Assembly (NCBI GenBank): GCA_003551405.1
Contig: PUMO01000170.1
Location: 1 to 18,712, forward strand
From: Mollicutes bacterium
GTDB taxonomy: Bacteria; Bacillota_I; Bacilli_A; Izemoplasmatales; Izemoplasmataceae
Reading direction: 5' to 3'
DNA: 18,712 bases
The notes below the pieces were generated by a model. That model made no database searches and was not told the origin of the DNA. It saw nothing but the letters and a program-made list of their open reading frames with translations. The position numbers and the translations under genes were made by a program. Shown piece by piece: positions 1 to 5,802 of the stretch. Each line of letters opens with the position of its first letter. Position 1 is the first letter of the stretch.

Positions 1-75
1 ATGTATTTAACTGGAGTCGAAAATATCCGCGATGTCATTCCTTTCCCGCGCACACCTAACAATTGCGAGTTTTAG
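1..75 (+). CDS. asnS: Asparaginyl-tRNA synthetase, C-terminal end (5' truncated by window)
   Basis: The first 24 codons are open and end at TAG. The peptide reads MYLTGVENIRDVIPFPRTPN then NCEF, which matches the strongly conserved class II AsnRS tail (T-G-x-x-N-I-R-D-V-I-P-F-P-R-T-P near the C-terminus). This tail holds motif 3, whose arginine contacts ATP. The enzyme charges tRNA-Asn in the cytoplasm. AspRS and LysRS share the class IIb fold but end differently (typically G-x-R-P), so AsnRS is the best reading. Only the last few percent of the gene is visible, so nothing can be said of its start or control. No terminator follows directly; the first strong one is at 309-348. Confidence 0.88.
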   Translation: MYLTGVENIRDVIPFPRTPNNCEF

Positions 76-96
76 GCCTGTATAACAACTGAATTT

Positions 97-105
97 TGAT
101 ATAAT
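97..105 (+). promoter_or_regulatory. Extended -10 promoter for a non-coding transcript
   Basis: The sequence TGATATAAT is a perfect extended -10 (TG-n-TATAAT). No good -35 is visible 16-18 bp upstream, as is usual for extended -10 promoters. The start of transcription would fall near 111-113, beyond the asnS stop, so it serves the 112-348 unit. Confidence 0.55.
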
Positions 106-111
106 GAAATG

Positions 112-348
112 TGTGTTTCAAATAGAAACCGTTAGTTGGTGACTGTATGTTCACTACTCTGGCCTTGAATAACCATATATTGGTTTAACTGCAGGAGTTT
201 AACGGGTAAAAACTTAAGCTTGAATTGAATGGTTTACCAAAACATCAGACTAATCATCAAGGTTATTATTACAGTGAACCCATGCCTTTAACCGATTTGA
301 TGCAAAACAAAAACGGTGCCTCCAAATAATTGTGGAGACACCGTTTTT
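112..348 (+). ncRNA. Candidate structured RNA, rod-like with a central bubble (6S-like)
   Basis: Between asnS and the terminator there is no credible ORF: the ATGs near 104 and 148 open only 12-13 codons and lack ribosome sites. The interval has its own extended -10 promoter and ends at a strong hairpin. By hand I find a nested series of pairings: 134-139 with 292-297, 149-155 with 273-279, 168-174 with 261-267, 179-184 with 249-254, 189-191 with 246-248, 197-200 with 240-243 and 205-210 with 233-238. The result is one long rod with an asymmetric bubble (156-167 against 268-272). A long hairpin with a central bubble is the known shape of 6S RNA, which mimics an open promoter and binds RNA polymerase. 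The outermost stem has G-U pairs and is weaker. It could instead be an unrelated small RNA or a long asnS 3' UTR; I recognise no conserved sequence motif. Confidence 0.4.
309..348. terminator. Bidirectional intrinsic terminator
   Basis: The arms 309-318 (AAAAACGGTG) and 339-348 (CACCGTTTTT) pair perfectly. After one mismatch, 320-324 pairs with 333-337 around an 8-nt loop. The A-run on one side and the T-run on the other give a U-tract in both directions. It can end the plus-strand asnS/ncRNA transcript and the minus-strand operon, whose last stop codon lies 14 bp away. Confidence 0.88.
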
Positions 349-361
349 CAATGTATAAAGA

Positions 362-1435
362 TTATTTACTGGATTGTTTTGATGTTGATTTGCTTGTTGA
401 GGATTTGCTTGAGGACGCCTTGTTGGATGATGATTTAGATGTTGAAGCTTTTGATGCAGTTTGGCTTGGGGATTGATAACTACCAGGGGATTGTGTCTTC
501 TTGCGAATTTCTTCTTTTGTATGATCTGGTAGAGATGCATCAGTTTTGAAAGCTTCAGAAAGCGTAGAGGCGAGACCAACCATGCCTTGCATATCAGATG
601 GAATAACCAATTTCGTTGCATTGCCATCGGCAACTCTTTCCATTGCTTTATACGCTTCAAGACGCAAGAAGGCTTCATCTGCACCGGCTTCTTTAATGAG
701 CGAGATTCCTTTGGCCGTGGCATCTTGAACGGCAAGAATGGCTTCTGCTTGACCTTCTGCTTCAAGAATACGGGTTTGTTTTTCACCATCGGCTTGAAGA
801 ATCCGTGCTTCTTTATTACCTTCAGCTGTCAAGATACTTGAGCGTTTGTCACCCTCAGCAATAAGAATTGACTGACGTTTTTCACGTTCCGCCCGCATTT
901 GTTTTTCCATCGCTTCGCGGATGTCTTTGGGTGGAATGATGTTTTTAACTTCGACACGATTGATTTTGATGCCCCAAGGATCGGTCGCATCATCAAGGAC
1001 GTTGCGCATTTTTTCGTTGATGTAATCACGACTGGTCAGTGAGTCATCAAGGTCCAAATCACCAATAATATTACGTAGTGTGGTTGAAGTGATGTTTTCA
1101 ATTGCTTTGATTGGGTAGTTTACACCGTAAGTGTAAAGTTTTGGGTCTGTAATTTGGAAAAAGACCACGGTATCAATCTGCATGGTCACATTATCTTTTG
1201 TAATAACCGGTTGAGGGTCAAAGTCAACCACTTGTTCTTTGATGGTTACTTTCAATTTCACCCTGTCAATGAATGGAATGAGAAAGTGAATGCCGACATC
1301 CCACGTTGTATAATACCCACCAAGACGCTCAACAATAAAACGGTTGGCTTGTGTAACGATTGTAAACCGTGTTGCTAAATAAATTAAAACAATAATGACG
1401 ACTGCAATAACGAGTATAGTCCCTACTCCTGGCAT
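362..1435 (-). CDS. Stomatin/SPFH (band 7) membrane protein, QmcA-like
   Basis: A 357-aa membrane-anchored scaffold protein. Residues about 5-23 form one N-terminal TM segment. The SPFH domain follows from about 25 to 200, with typical motifs such as ERLGGYY, PFIDRV, KEQVVDFDPQPVITKDNV and an IIPPKDI stretch. A helical region of about 170-260 with repeats of the form ILxAEGxK/ARILxAxG should form a coiled coil and drive oligomers. The tail from about 315 is almost only Ser, Lys, Thr and Gln, which is not part of the family core. The start ATG has an AGGAGG site 7 nt upstream. It is the last gene of the operon with NfeD and RDD. Stomatin-NfeD pairs are a known conserved unit linked to membrane microdomains and protein quality control; the exact role here is unknown. 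Confidence 0.9.
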   Translation of the reverse strand: MPGVGTILVIAVVIIVLIYLATRFTIVTQANRFIVERLGGYYTTWDVGIHFLIPFIDRVKLKVTIKEQVVDFDPQPVITKDNVTMQIDTVVFFQITDPKLYTYGVNYPIKAIENITSTTLRNIIGDLDLDDSLTSRDYINEKMRNVLDDATDPWGIKINRVEVKNIIPPKDIREAMEKQMRAEREKRQSILIAEGDKRSSILTAEGNKEARILQADGEKQTRILEAEGQAEAILAVQDATAKGISLIKEAGADEAFLRLEAYKAMERVADGNATKLVIPSDMQGMVGLASTLSEAFKTDASLPDHTKEEIRKKTQSPGSYQSPSQTASKASTSKSSSNKASSSKSSTSKSTSKQSSK

Positions 1436-1483
1436 GGATGATTCCTCCTAATATAAATAGTTTATAGTTTCATTTTAAATGGT

Positions 1484-1975
1484 TTAAAACGGATAAACAA
1501 CATCATCGAGTATAATCTTGGTGTGTGTGACTCTGTCACGGATTGTTTTGCGTGTTCGTGTAAAGGCGATCAGTAGAAAATCTAAAAAGAATACAGCTGG
1601 GAAAACAAATAGTAAGGGAATGAGCAAGATAATGTCTATAAAGGTCAGTGCGAAAAGCCATAAATAGCATTTCCAAATCACTTCACGCATGAAAAGTGAC
1701 CACCAGTTCACTTGCCCGCTCATCGAAAGGTACACAAAGCGTCGACCGAATGTACGCCCGCGCATGACCCCTTGATAAATGTAATTGGCAAGTGTGAATC
1801 CCAAGTAATGATAAGCAATGGCTGTGTACTGTGCGATATCCTCGCCTGACTCATAGCCAATGATCCACTGCATAACATTTTCTCCAAAAAAGAGCCACGA
1901 AAAGAAAATAACACTAAATATTAAAATTGCATCTACTGCAAAACTTGCGAGTCGTTTAAATGGTCCTGCTGTCAT
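1484..1975 (-). CDS. RDD family membrane protein
   Basis: A 163-aa integral membrane protein. The N-terminal KRLASFAVDAI carries the Arg and Asp of the RDD family, and GRTFGRRFVYLSM near residues 73-85 matches the second conserved block, ahead of two further hydrophobic helices. Predicted TM segments lie at about 10-30, 50-70, 100-120 and 118-138. RDD proteins are small membrane proteins whose function is mostly undefined; a few have been linked to ion or proton exchange. The start ATG overlaps the nfeD stop by four bases (ATGA), so translation is probably coupled. Its place between NfeD and the stomatin suggests it belongs to the same membrane complex, which is an inference. The stop is TAA, and about 48 bp separate it from the SPFH start. 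Confidence 0.82.
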   Translation of the reverse strand: MTAGPFKRLASFAVDAILIFSVIFFSWLFFGENVMQWIIGYESGEDIAQYTAIAYHYLGFTLANYIYQGVMRGRTFGRRFVYLSMSGQVNWWSLFMREVIWKCYLWLFALTFIDIILLIPLLFVFPAVFFLDFLLIAFTRTRKTIRDRVTHTKIILDDVVYPF

Positions 1976-2415
1976 AGTTTCACCACAATTAGTTTATTGC
2001 CTTCAATGGCAAGAATTTCCACTTTTTCGTTTGTTTCAATGATGTCGCTGCCTGAATGGATGGCTGACCAGTATTTTCCGTCTACTTTAACTTCACCACG
2101 CTCGCCCGGACGGATTTCCTTGGTAACGGTCGCGGTTTGTCCAATAAGCCTATCAGCATTGGTGCCAATAATATTGGTTCTGAAATATCGTTTGGCAAGG
2201 GGCCGTACACTGACAATTAAAATGATGGATATAATAATGAATACAGCAATCTGTATTTCAATGGCAATACCAACCAAAGCCAGGATAAATGCGATAACGG
2301 CACTGATCGCAAACCAGACACTGGTTAAATCCATCGTTAAAATTTCAATGATGGCCGCAAATAATATGAGACCAAACCATATGAGTATGAAAAAATTGGC
2401 CATATCAAGTGTCAT
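1972..2415 (-). CDS. nfeD: NfeD-like membrane protein (short, stomatin operon partner type)
   Basis: A 147-aa protein of the short NfeD1b type, without the serine-protease domain of long NfeD. Residues about 8-70 hold three to four hydrophobic helices, including the ILTMDLTSVWFAISAVIAF segment typical of the family. Residues about 85-147 form the soluble OB-fold domain, with LIGQTATVTKEIRPGERGEV followed by GKYWSA and a final LIVVKL strand. NfeD proteins partner with stomatin-type proteins in the membrane, and that partner is encoded two genes downstream. The start has a weak GGGGGAA site, and the TGA stop overlaps the next start. It follows the unknown 128-aa gene by two bases. Confidence 0.88.
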   Translation of the reverse strand: MTLDMANFFILIWFGLILFAAIIEILTMDLTSVWFAISAVIAFILALVGIAIEIQIAVFIIISIILIVSVRPLAKRYFRTNIIGTNADRLIGQTATVTKEIRPGERGEVKVDGKYWSAIHSGSDIIETNEKVEILAIEGNKLIVVKL

Positions 2416-2417
2416 TG

Positions 2418-2804
2418 TTATAGTTCCCCCTTATATGCGCTTAAGTCAACAATCAATGCTTGATGTTCGCGGCTCCACATTGTTTTAAATTTGATGGCAT
2501 TGTTTTCGCTTAAGTCAGCATCCGCGATTTCCATCGCTTCTTGGATGAATTTTTTATTGCATACCCTTGCATAAGAAGGGCGTACAGTAATTTTGTGTTT
2601 CTTTTCTTCAGGGTAAGTGCCCCGTTCATGTTCTTGCTTTGTAATTGGCTTAATAGCAATGCGTTTTTGTTCTTTATCAAGACCAAGCAATACACTGTAA
2701 GCTTTTTCGAAATGTGTACTCGCGCTTTTGTTCAGTGTTATATTTGATTCATAAATCGTTGCGACACCCTCATTTGGTTTGCGTGATGTCCATTCAAATG
2801 CCAC
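2418..2804 (-). CDS. Conserved-looking hypothetical protein, first gene of the nfeD operon
   Basis: A soluble protein of 128 aa if it starts at GTG 2804, which I chose because GGAGGTGA lies 7 nt upstream. The longer reading, from a GTG at 2861, would begin upstream of the -10 box at 2842-2847 and is not transcribed from that promoter. The protein begins MAFEWTSRK and has a strand-rich first half (VATIYESNITLNK, AYSVLLGLD, RIAIKPI), then a charged middle and a KFIQEAMEIAD helix. There is no TM segment and no signal peptide. The first part faintly recalls swapped-hairpin (AbrB/MraZ-like) folds, but I see no diagnostic motif and do not assign a function. It sits two bases ahead of nfeD, so the two are surely co-transcribed. 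Confidence 0.72.
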   Translation of the reverse strand: MAFEWTSRKPNEGVATIYESNITLNKSASTHFEKAYSVLLGLDKEQKRIAIKPITKQEHERGTYPEEKKHKITVRPSYARVCNKKFIQEAMEIADADLSENNAIKFKTMWSREHQALIVDLSAYKGEL

Positions 2805-2841
2805 CCAATCACCTCCGCTTATTGGTTGAAGTTGCAAACTT

Positions 2842-2870
2842 ATTATAGCGCACCTGTTCACTTTTTACAA
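2842..2870 (-). promoter_or_regulatory. Sigma-A-type promoter of the nfeD-SPFH operon
   Basis: On the minus strand TTGTAA (2870-2865), a 17-bp spacer and a perfect TATAAT (2847-2842) form a strong housekeeping promoter. Transcription should begin near 2835, giving a leader of about 30 nt before GTG 2804. This position fixes the start of the first gene. Confidence 0.75.
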
Positions 2871-2964
2871 AATTTTCACTTTAAAATTCTAAAAAATTAT
2901 TTTGATTCTATATTTTCAGATTTCAATTGTTCTACCGATTGGTTGCGTTTGAATGCAATCAGCC

Positions 2965-2993
2965 CTTACAATTCACTGAATCTGTGGTATACT
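2965..2993 (+). promoter_or_regulatory. Promoter of typA-ttcA
   Basis: CTTACA (2965-2970), a 17-bp spacer and TATACT (2988-2993) form a -35/-10 pair. TG at 2985-2986 makes it an extended -10. Transcription should start near 3000, leaving a leader of about 120 nt before the typA ATG. Confidence 0.6.
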
Positions 2994-3014
2994 GTTAAAG
3001 CGTGAATGATTCAC
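2971..3014. promoter_or_regulatory. Two related palindromes flanking the typA -10 (operator candidate)
   Basis: ATTCACTGAAT (2971-2981) is a perfect odd palindrome inside the promoter spacer, and GTGAATGATTCAC (3002-3014) is a perfect 13-bp palindrome at the transcription start. Both are built of the same ATTCA/TGAAT half-sites, about 32 bp apart centre to centre, so about three helical turns. This is the layout of a repressor that binds twice; the second palindrome could also form a small hairpin at the 5' end of the mRNA. Confidence 0.4.
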
Positions 3015-3067
3015 AGTTAATTTAGCCCTGTTACAAGCACTTTAGCCAATGAATGCGATGAATATTG

Positions 3068-3096
3068 ACGCGATGCTTAAAATGCATCGCGTTTTT
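3068..3096 (+). terminator. Terminator-like hairpin in the typA leader (attenuator candidate)
   Basis: ACGCGATGC (3068-3076) pairs perfectly with GCATCGCGT (3084-3092) around a 7-nt loop and runs into five T (3092-3096). It lies between the promoter and the typA start, so it would end transcription early unless prevented. A second GCGATG copy at 3055-3060 can pair with the 3' arm (3085-3090) and could act as a competing, weaker partner. No leader peptide with an obvious ribosome site is visible. Confidence 0.5.
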
Positions 3097-3120
3097 GATG
3101 GGCAAGAAAGGGACATGATT

Positions 3121-4932
3121 ATGAGTAAAATTATCAATGTCGGCGTTGTTGCACATGTCGATGCCGGCAAAAGCACCCTGGTGGATGCACTCCTCCAACA
3201 AAGCGGGGTATTTAAAGCCCATGAAACAGTTGTTGAACAAGTTATGGATACCAATGATTTGGAACGTGAACGCGGCATTACCATCTATTCCAAAAACTGT
3301 GCGATTGAATATAACGGTGTAAAGATAAACATCGTCGATACACCTGGCCATGCGGATTTTTCTAGTGAGGTCGAGCGGATACTTAGCACAGTGGATACCA
3401 TTATATTGCTTGTTGATTCAAGTGAAGGTCCAATGCCTCAAACACGTATGTTGCTTGAAAAATCCCTTGAACTTGGTCATCGTCCCATCGTATTTATCAA
3501 TAAAATCGACAAAAAGGATGCGCGCAGTGAAGCGGTGGTGGATATGAGTTTCGACTTGTTTGCTGAGCTTGGTTCAAGCGATGAGCAACTTGATTTCCCG
3601 ATTGTTTATGGTGTTGCCAAAGACGGTACCGCTACGCGTGATTTAGATGTAAGCAGCAGTGACTTGACCCCGCTTTTTGATTTATTGTTAGAACATGTCG
3701 ATCCATATCCGGATGTCAAGAACAAACCGCTTCAATTTCAAATCTCTTCGCTGGATTATGATGACTATCTCGGCCGTTTGGGCATGGGGCGTCTTTTAAA
3801 AGGCACCCTTAAAAAAGGCATGAATGTTGTTCAAATTAAGCGTGATGGTTCGATTAATCACTCAAAAATAAGCCGTATATTTGTATATCAAGGCTTGTCG
3901 CGTGTTGAGGTGAGTGAAGCCCATGCTGGCGATATGGTCATTTTTGCGGGGATTCCAAGTGTTTCTATCGGAGAAACCATTACAGATCCCCATCATATTA
4001 AAGCACTTAAACCACTGGAAATAGAACAACCCACATTAACCATGCACTTTTTGGTTAATGATTCGCCATTTTCAGGTCAAAGTGGTAAATTTTTAACAAG
4101 TAGACAAATCCGCGCTCGTCTTGAAAAAGAACTTGAAACCAATGTTGGTTTGCGTGTAGAACCCTTGGAAGACAAAGAAGGCTATAAAGTAAGTGGCCGC
4201 GGAGAACTACACCTCTCGGTACTCATTGAGAAAATGCGACGCGAAAAGTTTGAATTATCTGTGTCCAAACCTGAAGTATTGCTTAAGGAAGTGGATGGTG
4301 TCATTCATGAGCCTTTTGAACGCGTAACGATTACACTGGAAGATGCCTATTCAGGCACAATCATTACGCACATGAACTTTCGTCAAGGCATTTTACAGAG
4401 TATGGAAAGTGATGCCGGTTATACGAAACTTGAATATCTTGTGCCAACACGTGGTTTGATAGGATATCGCAGTGCGTTTATTAATGCGACCCATGGCAGC
4501 GGAATCATGGATAAAGTGTTTTATGGCTACTTGCCTTATGTTGGTCATATCGAATCGGAACGAAACGGGGTCTTTATATCTAAAGAAACAGGCAAAGCCA
4601 TGGCGTATTCACTTTTTAATTTGAGTGAACGCGGGACCATGTTCGTTGAACCGGCAACACCAGTCTATGAAGGCATGATTGTTGGTCTTAATTCACGTGA
4701 AAATGATTTAGTTGTCAATCCATGTAAAAACAAAAAACTTACCAATGTTCGTTCAAGTGGAAGTGATGATGCATTAAAAATCATCAGCCCCAAAAAGTTT
4801 ACGCTTGAAGAGGCACTTGAATTCATTGCGGAAGATGAACTTGTTGAGATTACACCCGATTCAATTAGAATGCGTAAAAAACAACTTAACGAAAAAGATA
4901 GGAAAAACGCTCAGAAAAACGTTTCACCATAA
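3121..4932 (+). CDS. typA: Translational GTPase TypA/BipA
   Basis: A 603-aa ribosome-associated GTPase, close to the usual 600-615 aa. It helps 50S subunit assembly and growth in the cold or under stress. G1 is AHVDAGKS (11-18), the switch I RERGIT is at 49-54, DTPGH at 73-77 keeps the catalytic His, and NKID is at 127-130. The domain 2 barrel (LDYDDYLGRLGMGRL) and the TypA-specific C-terminal region with RGLIGYRS and final ITPDSIRMRKK exclude EF-G, LepA and Tet proteins. I chose ATG 3121, which has GAAAGGGAC just upstream; an in-frame reading from 3049 would have to translate the leader hairpin and adds 24 residues unlike the family. The G1 box is unusual, since most TypA have HVDHGKT. It is followed 39 bp later by ttcA. 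Confidence 0.93.
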   Translation: MSKIINVGVVAHVDAGKSTLVDALLQQSGVFKAHETVVEQVMDTNDLERERGITIYSKNCAIEYNGVKINIVDTPGHADFSSEVERILSTVDTIILLVDSSEGPMPQTRMLLEKSLELGHRPIVFINKIDKKDARSEAVVDMSFDLFAELGSSDEQLDFPIVYGVAKDGTATRDLDVSSSDLTPLFDLLLEHVDPYPDVKNKPLQFQISSLDYDDYLGRLGMGRLLKGTLKKGMNVVQIKRDGSINHSKISRIFVYQGLSRVEVSEAHAGDMVIFAGIPSVSIGETITDPHHIKALKPLEIEQPTLTMHFLVNDSPFSGQSGKFLTSRQIRARLEKELETNVGLRVEPLEDKEGYKVSGRGELHLSVLIEKMRREKFELSVSKPEVLLKEVDGVIHEPFERVTITLEDAYSGTIITHMNFRQGILQSMESDAGYTKLEYLVPTRGLIGYRSAFINATHGSGIMDKVFYGYLPYVGHIESERNGVFISKETGKAMAYSLFNLSERGTMFVEPATPVYEGMIVGLNSRENDLVVNPCKNKKLTNVRSSGSDDALKIISPKKFTLEEALEFIAEDELVEITPDSIRMRKKQLNEKDRKNAQKNVSP

Positions 4933-4971
4933 ATTAAGATGACGACACTAACAATGGTTAGGAGTGATTGG

Positions 4972-5772
4972 ATGTCCACTGAAAAACAGTTTCAAAAAGA
5001 TATGATTAAAACGTACCGTAAAGAGTTATGGAGTCCGTTTATCAAAGCCATCAAGGATTACCGTCTGATTGAAGATGGCGATAAAATCGCGGTGGCCATT
5101 AGCGGCGGCAAGGATTCATTATTACTTGCCAAAATGCTTGAAGAGCTTATCAAGCACCCATTGGTTGATTTTGAGGTCGTTTTTATCGCAATGGACCCAG
5201 GATATACACCGTGGAACCGTAAGCGACTGGAAGAAAACAGTAAAAAACTGGGCATCGACTTAAAGATCATTGACAAGGCAGTATTTAAGATTGTGGAAGA
5301 AAAAGCACCTGAATATCCATGTTATTTATGTGCTAAAATGCGCCGTGGAATTCTTTATGACATTGCGGAAAAAGAAGGCGCCAACAAAGTGGCGCTTGGG
5401 CATCATTTTGATGATGTAATAGAAACGACATTGCTTAATATGTTTTATGCAGGCACATTTAAAACCATGCTGCCTAAACTAAGTAGCGATAATTTTGATG
5501 GCATGCAGTTGATTCGTCCGCTTTATTATGTAAAAGAAACATCCATAAAGAAAATCATGAATAAAAATGAAATTTATCCTCTTGACTGCGCGTGCAGTGT
5601 GGCTGCAGGTCAGACTGCCTCTAAGCGAGAAGAGGTTAAAACCCTCATTCAAGAACTAAAGAAACAAAACAAGGACATTGATAAAACCATTTTCAACGCT
5701 GCGCGCAATGTCAATTTGGATCATGTCATTGCCTGGGAAAAAGATGGCGTGAAACACCGTTTTGATGATTGA
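4972..5772 (+). CDS. ttcA: TtcA-family tRNA 2-thiolation enzyme (PP-loop ATPase)
   Basis: A 266-aa protein of the TtcA/TtuA group. It activates a tRNA base with ATP and swaps oxygen for sulfur, using an iron-sulfur cluster; TtcA itself makes 2-thiocytidine at position 32. The PP-loop SGGKDS is at 44-49, the cluster-type CYLC pair at 117-120 is followed by MRRG, GHHFDD is at 143-148, and a further Cys pair C206/C208 may provide the third ligand. ATG 4972 was chosen because TTAGGAG stands 7 nt before it; a longer reading from 4939 lacks a site. No N- or C-terminal zinc-ribbon Cys pairs are visible, which favours TtcA over TtuA. It probably shares the typA transcript. Its TGA stop directly abuts the mnmE stop on the other strand. 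Confidence 0.83.
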   Translation: MSTEKQFQKDMIKTYRKELWSPFIKAIKDYRLIEDGDKIAVAISGGKDSLLLAKMLEELIKHPLVDFEVVFIAMDPGYTPWNRKRLEENSKKLGIDLKIIDKAVFKIVEEKAPEYPCYLCAKMRRGILYDIAEKEGANKVALGHHFDDVIETTLLNMFYAGTFKTMLPKLSSDNFDGMQLIRPLYYVKETSIKKIMNKNEIYPLDCACSVAAGQTASKREEVKTLIQELKKQNKDIDKTIFNAARNVNLDHVIAWEKDGVKHRFDD

Positions 5773-5802
5773 TTATTTTCCAAGACAGAACTTGGAAAAT
5801 AA
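5773..5802. terminator. Perfect 12-bp inverted repeat between convergent ttcA and mnmE
   Basis: TTATTTTCCAAG (5773-5784) and CTTGGAAAATAA (5791-5802) are exact reverse complements around a 6-nt loop. The repeat begins at the base after the ttcA TGA and also encodes the last codons and TAA of mnmE. It lacks a long U-run on either side, so it may be a weak terminator or a 3'-end stabiliser rather than a classic terminator. Confidence 0.5.

Noticed and set aside
76..348. T-box riboswitch or SRP/RNase P RNA after asnS
   Set aside because: No T-box GGGTGG-type sequence, no GGAAG/GCAGCC SRP core and no RNase P core motifs are visible, and no aminoacyl-tRNA gene follows.
250..1029. Open frames overlapping the SPFH gene on both strands
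   Set aside because: They are shadows of a well-supported gene, have no ribosome sites and show no sensible protein composition.
3049..3120. 24-residue N-terminal extension of TypA
   Set aside because: It would translate through the leader hairpin, has no ribosome site at 3049, and is absent from the family; ATG 3121 has a good site.
3121..4932. Tetracycline-resistance ribosomal protection protein, suggested by HVDAGK
   Set aside because: Length of 603 aa, the RGLIGYRS block and the ITPDSIRMRKK end are TypA features; Tet(M) proteins are about 640 aa with a different domain IV.
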